A stretch of DNA of 64,000 bases from the NCBI RefSeq assembly GCF_030269925.1, contig NC_085119.1:14853001-14917000 (forward strand), read 5' to 3'. The notes beneath the pieces are model-generated. The model made no database searches. It saw only the letters and a list, made by a program, of their open reading frames with translations, and was not told the DNA's origin. The stretch comes from Bombyx mori. Taxonomy: Eukaryota; Arthropoda; Insecta; Lepidoptera; Bombycidae. Below are positions 46,697 through 56,556 of the stretch, piece after piece (position 1 is the stretch's first letter; each line of letters starts with the position of its first letter). Position numbers and translations under genes: made by a program.

Positions 46697-46873
46697 TGTA
46701 GTGTGCAGCTCGCCTAACCTTATATTTGTAACTGCACACACTAAATTATAACAGTATTACACTAATTGTCGACTTGAACAGTTCTCTTTTATTTTTCCTA
46801 CATCACTCCAATACATGGCAACCCTGCTAGGATGTGCGCTACAAATATAAGGTTAGGCGAGCTGCGCACTACA
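46697..46873. mobile_element. 177-bp MITE with 34-bp terminal inverted repeats
   Basis: 46697-46730 and 46840-46873 are inverted copies with one mismatch (33/34), beginning TGTAGTGTGCAGCTCGCC. ATAA directly flanks both sides (46693-46696 and 46874-46877), an apparent 4-bp target duplication. The 109-bp interior has no ORF. The superfamily is not clear from the termini. Confidence 0.75.
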
Positions 46874-47029
46874 ATAAGGTTCTTTCGTATCGAGTGTGTA
46901 TACTGATGTTCAAATCCCACTGGCTACAACAGATACGAATTTTGCAGAGTACACACATATCTAAAACGTGTTAGCAAATTCCTTCCAAGACGCTAATTCA
47001 TACCTTAGGATAGCCCGTTGTTTTAGGGT

Positions 47030-47540
47030 GGGTCAGGGAGAGCAGGCTTCCGTACTTAACTTTAAAAAAAATAATTTCGAATGAGACTTCCGCTTCGACC
47101 CACCAATCATTTTCGACCTATTGGTCCATACCCAGGAAGTCAAATATCTAGGAGTCATCCTAGATAGTTCCATGACTTTCCGCCCCCGCACATAGTATTT
47201 TCGTGATAGCGCCGTGTTTATCCTCGGCAGACTCTACTCCCATGATCTCCAACAGGAATGAACCATCTCGTCGTACTACGGTGACACTTGACAAACTTGC
47301 CTCCATCCATTATTGTCCTAAGTAAGCGTAGTGTTTGCTCACGCAGCTCGCACCCTCACAGACATCCTTCAAGATTTGCAGGATTGCCTTCAGGGTGCTG
47401 TGGCTGGTAAAAAACGTTGATCTTGACAGCGATCTAGGCCTCGAATTTACCACGAAATGTCTGAAGTCACTATGGGAACTCAAATTCGATAAGGTGAACC
47501 AGCACGATCCCCCCTCATCGTGCCTGGAACTCGGTTGAGT
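47030..47540 (+). pseudogene. Jockey-type LINE reverse-transcriptase C-terminal remnant
   Basis: Conserved blocks survive in shifting frames: EVKYLGVILDSSMTFRPR near 47140, SVVFAHAARTLTDILQDLQ near 47325-47380, and in the frame 47335-47538 RIAF...WLVKNVDLDSDLGL and LKFDKVNQHD. KYLGV.LD...TFRPH and W-[FL]-V-[KR]-N-x-D-L-[HD] are hallmarks of the post-RT region in jockey-clade elements. At least three frame changes and several stops make this a dead fragment. Confidence 0.72.
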
Positions 47541-47544
47541 ACGT

Positions 47545-49325
47545 TAAGTCTTCTTCACGGTAAATATATGCAGCTTGGTACACATTAGCCATTTTAGTAA
47601 AAGGATGATTTAAAAACACATAAAATATGAAAATACGCGAACGTTTCATTTGGCGTATGAAAGTCGAGCACCAACTTGCATTCAACACTTTGCAAAAATA
47701 GGTTTATGCAATCACGCTAATGAAAGCAAGCCATGCCGACATCTAGTAAATATTCAGTGAATTTCGCGGGCGGTCTGTACCAACTACACATTGTCGTAAC
47801 GTTCGGCGTACTACATAAAATGCATATCGTCTCTTGCTCTCAATTAATAAAAAGATTAATTGCCAGTTCACCTATCCATATAAAAAAGGATTGTGTGGTT
47901 TTATGAAACCACGGTAAAAGTGAAACTTTTTTTCACATTATCCACAGATTCGGTAGAATCTGGCGCCAAGTTCCGTTTAAAAATCCCGTTGTAAACGGAG
48001 CGTCAGACTACCGACTGTGTTTACTGTGAGCAGAACAGTTTTTTGAAGTTGCGAAATTTTATTTAATTCTACGGTACTTCTGGTTCCTAAATTGTATATT
48101 ATATCAATCACTCACAACTTTATTTTACTGATATTAACTAGTTATATCAATTACAACAATTAATCTACTTGAAATTATTAATTTTATCACCACAAACTAT
48201 GGCTCGCTCAAAAATTTCGATCCTGACTTTTTTCGATGTAAAAAGTGACATGCCACAGACTATAAATATTCGAGAATGGTAATCTACGGCCGCCAGGGTG
48301 CGCTGGAATTATTCCTATTTGTAATGGATTTTATGACCTGGTAACTGAGACCTTTAAGTCATGTCTTATTTTAATTTATATTCATATTTTTATGAAAAAT
48401 GATATTATGGAGTGAAATGAAATGTGATATTATGGAGTGAAATGAAATGAAGATGATTAATTTGAGACATTAATCAAAAGGGATGAAATGAAATGAGATG
48501 AGATGATATGGAATGAAATATAATCTCAGTAAAATGGTGGTGGTCATTTACTAAGATCTCAGTGGACTTTTTGGAGGAAACCGAGAAGTTGCGTACAGCG
48601 GCTTTGTTTCATTTTCCCACGTTTGTGCACTTTCACAGATATTAAACAGTTAATAAACCACTATTATTACACATTTAAACCCGAAGAAACACTAAATAGA
48701 CAAATTAAAACAAATCACACAACTTCACACCTCGCGTTCCCGCCAAAAAGTCATTATTCCTACATAAACTGTAGCTTCAAGGGGATAGTTTGCAGTTCTT
48801 ATTGAACGGTTTATACATTAAATAACGTTATTGTTGTTACTGTTAGTATTTTAGTTTAAGTACTGCCGAAGCAAATACTGTTGTTACTGTTGGAGAAACA
48901 ATTTTGTTTTGTAATGTAATACCGAAATACTTTACGAGATGGCGTTACAAAAAATCCCTTCCCAAAACTATAAAACCGTTGTGATTGTCTACGATAATAA
49001 ATAATATAATAACTAATATTTATAATATTTATTATTATAGGTGATTGTTTAAGATGCTATGAATATTTCGGTTTTGATTTCATCAAAATAACTTGAACTT
49101 TACTACTGAATTCCGATGAAAATTCTAATTAAGGCTGAGTTAAGTTCAGCTTTTTATTTAAGCCTCTTACTGTAGTTTTTAAATTACATTTATGCGGATT
49201 GATGTTTCAAGGCTTTCAGATTTTAATTTTAAATTTTGAAATAATTAAGAACAGCGTCATCTACCCTTCACATTTGAAACAAAATTTAATTCGGTTTAAA
49301 TTTGTAAAAGTTGATGTTGATTATT
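47545..49325. other. Mostly anonymous sequence with an ATGAA-rich microsatellite
   Basis: 48411-48520 is a degenerate ATGAA/ATGAG repeat that includes a direct 20-bp-scale duplication of GATATTATGGAGTGAAATGA. 47880-48060 (AAACCACGGTAAAAGTG, GGCGCCAAGTTCCG) looks like part of an older element, but no terminus is visible. No host gene is supported. Confidence 0.4.
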
Positions 49326-49332
49326 ATTACAC

Positions 49333-49566
49333 TGTAACGCAGCGTTCCGTTTCGCGGGGCAACAGCAGCCAAAGGGAATGTGACTCAGGTCCGTGCCGCG
49401 ACGACCCACCCCGCGCTAACCGCGCCCGCGCATCTGTTGCATCATTCGCACCCCCAATTATGGCAATTAGTGCGCGCCAGACTTTGAAGCGGAATACACG
49501 CGTCCCCGGTCGATACCGGAACTGACAACCCGAGAGTCTCATGCCAGTCGGGCACCTAAAATTAAA
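49333..49566 (+). repeat. 5' LTR, 234 bp
   Basis: Starts TGTAACGCAGCGTTCC and ends CACCTAAAATTAAA, so the usual terminal CA is not present. A GC-rich U3-like segment is followed by CCCCAATTATGGCAATTAGT. The primer-binding site should begin at about 49567 (CTGGCAGCCCAAGCG), but I cannot assign the tRNA. Confidence 0.9.
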
Positions 49567-49727
49567 CTGGCAGCCCAAGCGCGGGCCCTTTAACTAGTAT
49601 TTCGGAGTGAATCTACGTAATTACGACACGTACTCGTCGTCAGTCACGGCGTCAATCCGATTTTCAAGACGTTGAAGAAGAAATTGGTTCAACCGCGGGA
49701 CCGACGCCAACATTTACCGCAAACACC

Positions 49728-52091
49728 ATGGCGTCATTACAAGAAAGTCAAATGGCAGCATTCGAACGCCTACTCGACCGAGTTTTTGAGCATAAAACTC
49801 AACTCGAATCATCAGCAACACCGACGTCGGAGCCGACATCGCCGCCTTCCTCGACGCCCGCTCACCATTCTGGGAACTTCGCGTCATGCACGGCGCGGTT
49901 CAGCGGAGCGCCCGGCGACTCACTCGACGGTTTCCTTGACGCGGTCGAATCATACAAAGATTGTGATGACGTAGGACACGCCATCGCGTTACGAGGACTC
50001 TCGATGTTACTAACCGGAAATGAAGCCGTGTGGTGGCAAGGCGTTAAAGCTAGCATCACTTCCTGGGACGACGCTTTATCATCGTTGCGAAGCGCTTTCG
50101 GTGATTGCAGACCGCCCCATCGAGTCTACTTAGAGCTCTTCAAAATGTCGCAAGGACAAAGAGAGAAGACGGAGATCTTCGTTGCCAGAGCACGAGCCCT
50201 GCTAGCTCGACTCCCACCTGGTGACCTTAGTGAGAAAGTTCAAATTGATATGCTTTACGGCCTTCTACACCGTCGTGTTCGTAAAAGATTAAGAAGAGAC
50301 GAAATAACTTCATACGACACGTTATTAAAGAAAACGCGCCATATCGAGGACTCCATCTACGAGACCAGTCCGCCTGAATTTATTCATCATCCTCAGCGAG
50401 CGACGCCACGTTCATCGGGTAGTACCGTAGGCGAAGTTCCCGCCGGTGCTTCGACTTCGGCGCGGATGACGCCGCGGAAAATATTCAACTCGGGCGCCGC
50501 TGGCGGCCCGCCACGCGACGACAGCGCTGCGCCTCGCTACACGAACACTGATAATGTATCATCTACGTCGATTGTTAAAAGACTGTTCTGTGTTTATTGC
50601 AAAAAGTACGGACATATTCGTGATGAGTGTTTAAAATTAGCGTCAAAAACGAAATTCGACAACGAAAATACGCAAGCTGTATCCTCGTGTTACGGGTGTG
50701 GTACCAAAGTTGTTACTCGGTCTCAGTGTACAAAGTGTAACGCAAGTTATTACGCCTTCGACGCTGCACGGACCCGATCAGTCACATCCGATTTACCTAT
50801 TGGTAAAGTAAATACACAGCTGTCAAGTTCAGTGAACTCTATTCATCGCGACAGCTCGTTGCATACAGCTTGCACTTCAAACACCGTAAAGTCGTCCATT
50901 TATATTAATAATCGTAAACAATGTTTTGTTGATAATGAAAATAATTATTATCCTACCGATTTTAAGGCGATTCTTCCTCCGCGCTTTTTCGGTACTGATA
51001 ACAAGGTTAGACTTCAAAATTATTCTAGACTTAATCATAATATAAACAATAATATTAGTTCTAGGAATAGGCCCCTGATGCGTTACTCGAGTGGTACCGA
51101 ACCAAAACATAGTTATTCCGAGGTACCAAGTGGCCGCGATAGGGTGACCATGATGAACGAAAATAGGGTGACCATGATGAACGAAAATAGGGTGACCATG
51201 GAAAACGTCGGACATTTTTCGACAATTAATTCTAATGTGAAAAGTGTTGCCCAGAGTAACTCTACTGAGCACCAGGTTAGGTTAAGACCAATTTTAAGTG
51301 TTCAAATGTTAGGTATACGAGGTAATGCTTTGTTGGATACGGGAGCTAAGAGTAGCGTTGCCGGAGCGTTGCTTTATGAATTGCTGTTAAAGCATAACCA
51401 TCCGTGTGAGGAAACCAGGCGTCGGGTGAGGCTTGCAGACGGTTCCGCGCGCACCCGCCGAGTTTTGCTCACTACTCTAGAAGTAAGGATAAGTCCCGAA
51501 AGGTCAGTAACCCTTGAATTTACTGTTTTTCCAGATGCTCAAAATAATGAAACTTTGCTTGGCATGGATTTTTTGGTGGCAGCAGGTATTGTGCTTGACT
51601 TTGCTTCATCCACTTGGCATTTTTCGGGAAAACGGGTTACCTATCCAATTGAATATGAATGCCCTAAGCCATGCATGTTTGCTTCTACTGCTAACTTCCT
51701 GCGTGATGATAAGGGTTCTATGCTTGGCTCCGATGAACGACAGCAGCTATCACATTTATTGCAGGAGAATGGAGACATCTTTAGGGTGGGGGGAGCCCCA
51801 ACCCTTTACGCCGAGCACCACATTGATACCGGTGATCATCCGCCTATATCGGTACCGCCGTATAGGCTCACTCCTGTGCTTCAACAGCGAGGAGAGGTTC
51901 TCGCAATCGATTTGTTCGGGCCACTGCCAGAAGGAGAGCAGGGGGAGCGATGGGTACTCCTGGTAGAGGATGTAGCTACAAGATGGGTAGAACTCTACGC
52001 ACTTGTTGATGCCACCGCCGTGGCTTGCTCCCGAGTCCTACTGGAAGAGTATTTCCTTCGTTATGGCTTGCTTATGCGTCTAGGGGTGTAA
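49728..52091 (+). CDS. Gag-protease fused to RT-linker and integrase fragments
   Basis: A 787-codon frame. Residues ~55-200 are a retrotransposon Gag capsid (FSGAPGDSLDGFLDAVESY, NEAVWWQGV, LRSAFGD). CVYCKKYGHIRDEC near residue 288 is a CCHC zinc knuckle, followed by a second Cys cluster (CYGCGTKV, CTKC). Residues ~530-640 are an aspartic protease with catalytic LLDTGAKSSVAG and the C-terminal LLGMDFL. At ~675-715 comes the linker that precedes RT (HHIDTGDHPPISVPPYRLTP), but the RT body is missing: the chain joins directly to an integrase core piece (VLAIDLFGPLP, first catalytic Asp; WVELYALVDATA), which ends after 60 residues, without the second Asp and Glu. The fusion is in frame. A 24-bp tandem repeat adds VTMMNENR units. 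The start is the first ATG after the presumed primer-binding site. Confidence 0.88.
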   Translation: MASLQESQMAAFERLLDRVFEHKTQLESSATPTSEPTSPPSSTPAHHSGNFASCTARFSGAPGDSLDGFLDAVESYKDCDDVGHAIALRGLSMLLTGNEAVWWQGVKASITSWDDALSSLRSAFGDCRPPHRVYLELFKMSQGQREKTEIFVARARALLARLPPGDLSEKVQIDMLYGLLHRRVRKRLRRDEITSYDTLLKKTRHIEDSIYETSPPEFIHHPQRATPRSSGSTVGEVPAGASTSARMTPRKIFNSGAAGGPPRDDSAAPRYTNTDNVSSTSIVKRLFCVYCKKYGHIRDECLKLASKTKFDNENTQAVSSCYGCGTKVVTRSQCTKCNASYYAFDAARTRSVTSDLPIGKVNTQLSSSVNSIHRDSSLHTACTSNTVKSSIYINNRKQCFVDNENNYYPTDFKAILPPRFFGTDNKVRLQNYSRLNHNINNNISSRNRPLMRYSSGTEPKHSYSEVPSGRDRVTMMNENRVTMMNENRVTMENVGHFSTINSNVKSVAQSNSTEHQVRLRPILSVQMLGIRGNALLDTGAKSSVAGALLYELLLKHNHPCEETRRRVRLADGSARTRRVLLTTLEVRISPERSVTLEFTVFPDAQNNETLLGMDFLVAAGIVLDFASSTWHFSGKRVTYPIEYECPKPCMFASTANFLRDDKGSMLGSDERQQLSHLLQENGDIFRVGGAPTLYAEHHIDTGDHPPISVPPYRLTPVLQQRGEVLAIDLFGPLPEGEQGERWVLLVEDVATRWVELYALVDATAVACSRVLLEEYFLRYGLLMRLGV
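51141..51200 (+). repeat. 24-bp tandem repeat inside the Gag-protease frame
   Basis: Two exact units, 51141-51164 and 51165-51188, and half of a third. The frame is preserved and encodes repeated RVTMMNEN, a Met/Asn-rich linker between the Cys clusters and the protease. Confidence 0.85.
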
Positions 52092-52338
52092 CACGTAAGT
52101 TCATGCCACGACGGGATGGCCCGCATCGCGTAGTAAAGATAGTTAGTCCTACAACGTACTTCATAGCAGACTTGTCAAACAATGTCATCGGCAAGTATCA
52201 CACCGCAGATTTAACCCACTCTCCGTCAAATTCAAGTACGGATCCAATTATGCCAAAGAGGCAGAGAGGAAGGCCGCGTCTTCAGACTAACAGTCCCAAG
52301 TTGAACTCGGGACGCGTTCCCAACTTGGAGGGGGAGTA
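52083..52338 (+). pseudogene. Integrase C-terminal domain remnant and polypurine tract
   Basis: A second deletion shifts the frame. From about 52083 the +1 frame reads RGVTRKFMPRRDGPHRVVKI, then VSPTTYFIADLS and GKYHTADLTHSP, the SH3-like C-terminal domain of gypsy-type integrases, then a basic stretch (KRQRGRPRLQ). It runs into the purine-rich GGAGGGGGAGTA at 52327-52338, the polypurine tract that would prime plus-strand synthesis next to the 3' LTR. Confidence 0.75.
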
Positions 52339-52457
52339 TGTAACGCAGCGTTCCGTTTCGCGGGGCAACAGCAGCCAAAGAGAATGTGACTCAGGTCCGT
52401 GCCGCGACGACCCACCCCGCGCTACCCGCGCCCGCGCATCTGTTGCATCATTCGCAC

Positions 52458-53426
52458 TAGAGATGGCGTTAATGGTTGAATTTATTTATCTGTTAACTGG
52501 TAATTGATAAAAAAAATTACCGATATTTTTATTGGTTGAAAATACCGGTAAATCTTTTCGTTGAAAAACTAATTTTGCTAATGTTAAACTTGAATGGTAG
52601 AGTTTCTTACATTTATTTTCGATTCAGTGAACTTTAGAAGCTACAGGCTTAGGGCTAACTAGCTTAACTAATTAGTACGAAATGATTAGTGGGAAAAACT
52701 CTTTACAAATTTTCCACCACGGCGGTGCGCTGGTTCAATATTTTTGAATTGATTTTTCTTACAATAATTACACATTGCAATTTTTTCCGCTCCCAAGCAC
52801 TTTTCGAAATGATCCCATATTTCTGCATTGCGTTTCGGCATTTTAAATTAGATATACACTTTAAAAATCCACAACAACAAAGTAAGCAAAGTCTCAAACA
52901 CACAAAAACAAAGTCAAAACACACAAACACAAAGTACAAATCTCTTAAAATACAAAAACACAACTTTACCAAAATAATAGAAAAGATGCACTGAGCCGCC
53001 AAAATGTCAAGTATCAAACAAAATATTACGTTTAAAAAATCAACCAATCGCGTCATCTTCACGTTCGGTAAAAATATCGTTTCATTTCAATTTTTTAACG
53101 AAAAAAATTATCATTAACTGTAAAATACACCAACTTAAATATTGTGCTTTATTTTGAGGGGTATAGAGCATACAATGAAATCATAAAATTCAATATTTTT
53201 TACATGATAAGTTGAAAACATCTGCAAGGCGAAAATGAATCTTACGTGTTGAAATAAAGTTGAAACTTGCATAAATATAATTTCCAATAATTGCCTATGC
53301 CACTACACGCAGTGTGTTTGTTAAACGGTATTTTTAACCGTTTTGGGTAATTTTATTTATCGAATAGAAGTGTTAATTTTTTTTACCGGTAAATTTATTG
53401 GTTAATGGTTATATTAGCCACCTCTA
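52458..53426 (-). mobile_element. 969-bp hAT-superfamily element inserted in the 3' LTR
   Basis: The 8-bp target ATTCGCAC is present on both sides (52450-52457, 53427-53434) and once in the 5' LTR, proving the insertion. The ends are TAGAGATGGC and, reversed, TAGAGGTGGC (9/10), the hAT terminal pattern with 8-bp duplication. The minus strand keeps a transposase start, so this is a deletion derivative and not a sequence-unrelated MITE. It is younger than the host LTR element. Confidence 0.88.
52686..52841 (-). CDS. BED-type zinc-finger remnant of a hAT transposase (51 codons)
   Basis: The minus-strand ATG at 52841 opens MPKRNAEIWDHFEKCLG, then IAMCNYCKKNQF and AHRRGGKF, ending at TAA (52688-52686). 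W-x-H-F followed by A-x-C-x2-C is the first half of a BED finger, the DNA-binding domain at the N-terminus of hAT transposases. The second half usually has L..HL...H; here AHRRGGKFVKSFSH could be a decayed version. The catalytic RNase H-like domain and dimerisation region are absent. A short product could still bind DNA, but that is speculation. Confidence 0.7.
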   Translation of the reverse strand: MPKRNAEIWDHFEKCLGAEKIAMCNYCKKNQFKNIEPAHRRGGKFVKSFSH

Positions 53427-53659
53427 ATTCGCACCCCCAATTATGGCAATTAGTGCGCGCCAGACTTTGAAGCGGAATACACGCGTCCCCGGTCGATACC
53501 GGAACTGACAACCCGAGAGTCTCATGCCAGTCGGGCACCTAACATTAAAACACTAATTAATTGAGCGTTTCATTAGCTTTTAAGCTGAGTGACTATTTAT
53601 AATTTATTTTTATTAAGTAATAAATGAGCAAAAAATAATACTTAACAAAAAGATATGAA

Positions 53660-54706
53660 ATCCGAACAAAAACAGTTTCACTGTAAAAAATTGCGCCAAG
53701 TCCACGTTTATAAAACTCATCTCAATAACATTTGCACTTTACAAAAAAAAGAAGACTTCAATAGCTTTCATTCTCTACAAAAATATGTGAAATACAAAAA
53801 AATACCAAGAAACCGTCAAAGATGAAAAAATTAAAAAAAAATTGTTGAAAATTTAAAAATAAAAAAATAAAAATTTTATCGTACTTGGCGCGCGTCATTG
53901 AGTACCCCAAATTTTTCAGGATAAATGAACATCCTTTCAATGTTTAGAAATTTATAAGTAGGTCAACCTATGAAATGCATAAATGTAATTAATGAATTAT
54001 TATTTCATAATAAGTTTTACAAAAGTTAAGTAAAATCGACATCTCATACGTATGTTATTTGAATTTTTTTCATTTCCCACTCATCTTTTATGATTTGAAC
54101 TAAACACCCTCTCGTGTTCGCTTATACAAATACAAACTACTTACGAGTCGATACGTATGTATACGTTGGCTCCAAAACATTTGAAAAAATTCTCAAAGAT
54201 GTTTTTCAAAGGGTAGAAAAGAATAATAAAGTTTCAGCTGAATCTAAAGGGGTCGGACGCAAAAGTGGTCGATTTGGCATATAATAGCCCATAGGTATAT
54301 AGTGAGAGCTGTTGAAAATTACCGTAGTTCTGTCTCAATTTCTCATAAAACGCTAACAAGAGCGAAAAAGACAACCTGGGTAACTTTTTCAGCTTTCACT
54401 GTATATTAAAGCAAAATGGTTTTTTTCTCGGGTTGAAATTCTTCCGAAAAATTTTGGGGTACTCAATGACGCGCGCCAAGCACGATAAAATTTTTATTTT
54501 TTTATTTTTAAATTTTCAACAATTTTTTTTTAATTTTTTCATCTTTATGACGGTTTCTTGGTATTTTTTTGTATTTCACATATTTTTGTAGAGAATGAAA
54601 GCTATTGAAGTCTTCTTTTTTTTGTAAAGTGCAAATGTTATTGAGATGAGTTTTATAAACGTGGACTTGGCGCAATTTTTTACAGTGAAACTGTTTTTGT
54701 TCGGAT
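53660..54706. mobile_element. 1.05-kb foldback element with ~260-bp inverted arms
   Basis: Arms 53660-53917 and 54446-54706 are nearly perfect reverse complements over their whole length, differing by a few indels and substitutions. They begin ATCCGAACAAAAACAG and end in GAGTACCCCAAA. The 528-bp interior is AT-rich without a coding domain. Both arms give short mirror-image frames (for example 54508-54732), which are artefacts. No clear target duplication is seen directly outside; TTAA occurs about 17 bp left and 6 bp right of the arms. The superfamily is unknown. Confidence 0.8.
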
Positions 54707-54731
54707 AGACATTTAACTCTGACAAACAACA

Positions 54732-55148
54732 TCTATATATTAATACGTGAAGCAAAAACTTTGTATCCCTATTTACGAAAATTGCGCCGACGCGACGGAG
54801 GAGTATGAAACTTTCCACACTTATAGAGATTATAGAGAAGAAGTGCACAATGCTAATATTTTTTTAAAATAATGCATAAAAGATACATTAAATCAATAAA
54901 GAAAACATTACATACACTACCATGTATTTAACACACACACGCATTCATACTATTTGTTTATTGTCAAACTTTTCTTTGCAATCTGTCAGTTATAGTCTGT
55001 CAAATTGAGAATAGATTAAATATTGTTTTCTCTTTACTAATATTTGTCTAAAGTGTAGTCTTGACGAAATCTGTGATTAAATAGAAGTATAAATCATAAT
55101 AGTGTATGTACAAACTTATAATTTCCATTAGTTATAGTCGAATTTGTC
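54732..55148 (+). mobile_element. Helitron-like element (family B), 3' end lost
   Basis: Starts A|TCTATATATTAATACGTGAA and follows family B to TAGTTATAGTCGAATTTGTC, then diverges before the hairpin and CTAG. It abuts the foldback element. Confidence 0.62.
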
Positions 55149-55149
55149 G

Positions 55150-55920
55150 ATGTTTGTCGAATGTCGAGTTTACATTAAACAAAAAAAAAGAAAAAATAGC
55201 GTGGAGCACTGGCACAAATGATTAATAGTCTATACACTATACGGTTAGCTGCTGCGAACTATAAGCGCCGCCATATTGGCCTTGGCTGCTCTGAGGAGCG
55301 CCTTTCACCTTATCCCTAATCCACGGTCGACAGTCACGCGACATGCAACTTCCGAATTGAGCTTTTGGCAGGGCTGCCCGAACAGGTCGGGACCTCTGTC
55401 CGGTCTATTTCTGCCGCGATGCACTCATGTGTTCCAACTTGAGTAGTAGAACAACTGTTATACAATTAAGGTAGTGGAAGAACATCCTTTTGCACGAAGA
55501 AATGAATTTAATTAGTTTTAGCCGTAACTTATAAAAAATAACAGTTTTCAATAAAAAGTAATTCATATAACCATTGGTGGATATGTTAGAACAGTCTAGC
55601 ATTTCTCAGACAACAGGTGACAACCATGAACGATGGCTAATCAAAAATACTACTTGTATTTTATGATTGTTAGACGTCCGTTCAAGCACTGTGTCACTAG
55701 AAAAATCAAATGTGAGTTAGAGAGAGAGAGATTATGAATGTTACTTGGTTACACACATGTTTGTACAAGCAGAGGATATAACAACGAGGAAAAAACAATA
55801 TGCGTCTTTAATTATTACGTTATTGGTTCATGAAGCAAGGGTAGATAGATGTATGTATCTTGTTAGAAGATAACGAACAATATATAATAATACTTTGTAC
55901 ATGTTTCGACATGATACATT
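55150..55920. other. Anonymous sequence with one decayed SINE piece
   Basis: 55385-55465 (CCGGTCTATTTCTGCCGCGA, ACAACTGTTATACAAT) is an old Bm1 fragment in plus orientation. The rest is unassigned. Confidence 0.4.
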
Positions 55921-55924
55921 TTCA

Positions 55925-56420
55925 TTTAATTCCTGCTTCTGGCAGGTGAATCAGCTCACAGAACCCTTGGGGTTAAGTGATTACCGAAGTCCATAGACAT
56001 CACAACGTGAACGCCACAATTGCCTTGAGATTTGAGGTTTACTTGTCTCAATTGTATAGTATTATTACTGGTGGTAGGACCTCTTGTGAGTCCGCACAGG
56101 TAGGTACCACCGCCCCCCCTATTTCTGCCGTGAAGCAGTAATGCGTTTCAGTTCGAAGGGTGGGGCAGCCGTTGTGACTATACTGAGACCTTAGAACTAT
56201 ATCTCAAGGTGTGTGGCGCATTTACGTTGTACATGTCTATGGGCTCCAGTAACCACTTAACACCAGGTGGGCTGTGAGCTCGTCCACACATCTAAGCAAT
56301 AAAAAAAAAAAAGTATTATATTTTTTTGCAGTCCAGATTTTTAATACACAATATTATTCCTTTGTTGTGAAAGAAATTCATAAACATGTGACAAGTATAT
56401 TAGAAAAATCGCTATCTGCG
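55925..56420 (-). mobile_element. Old Bm1 SINE split by a younger Bm1
   Basis: The left part, 55925-56055 (CAGGTGAATCAGCTCACAG, AGTGATTACCGAAGTCCATA), and the right part, 56318-56420 (TTAATACACAATATTATTCC, GAAAAATCGC), are the two halves of one decayed reverse-oriented copy. The gap holds a well-preserved forward Bm1. Confidence 0.7.
56060..56316 (+). mobile_element. Bm1 SINE nested in an older Bm1
   Basis: TTACTGGTGGTAGGACCTCT through CTAAGCAATAAAAAAAAAAA. Flanks share AGTATTAT, a likely target duplication. Confidence 0.92.
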
Positions 56421-56556
56421 GATTACAAAAAAAAATGAATTTTTTAGGTAACTACGACTTGAATACTGAAAACGAGGAGACGATATTAAATGAATTCTGG
56501 ATTAATTGGCGTTAAAACATAAATACCGATGTTCAATTTGATGTATAGGATTAGAG

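Larger units (their letters stand above)
49333..53549 (+). mobile_element. Ty3/gypsy-like LTR retrotransposon, internally deleted, with a hAT insertion
   Basis: Two LTRs (49333-49566 and 52339-53549) flank a 2.77-kb interior, and ACAC is duplicated directly outside (49329-49332, 53550-53553). The interior keeps Gag with a zinc knuckle and an aspartic protease. The RT palm, RNase H and most of the integrase are deleted. The order protease-RT-integrase and the 4-bp duplication fit Ty3/gypsy. Removing the hAT insertion and its duplicated 8 bp makes the 3' LTR exactly 234 bp, like the 5' LTR. By eye the LTRs differ at 3 positions, so integration was recent. No envelope gene is visible. It is non-autonomous: Gag could be made but not reverse transcriptase. 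Confidence 0.9.
52339..53549 (+). repeat. 3' LTR, split by a hAT element
   Basis: 52339-52457 and 53435-53549 together give 234 bp. The missing part is occupied by the hAT element 52458-53426 and the second copy of its 8-bp target. It differs from the 5' LTR at 3 sites seen by hand (AAAGGG/AAAGAG, CTAACC/CTACCC, TAAAATT/TAACATT). Confidence 0.9.

Noticed and set aside
49862..50059. Minus-strand frame inside the Gag region
   Set aside because: Shadow of the plus-strand Gag frame, which has the capsid motifs.
54508..54848. Two short basic open frames
   Set aside because: They lie in the right arm of the foldback, and the same sequence appears in the left arm on the other strand; there is no domain.
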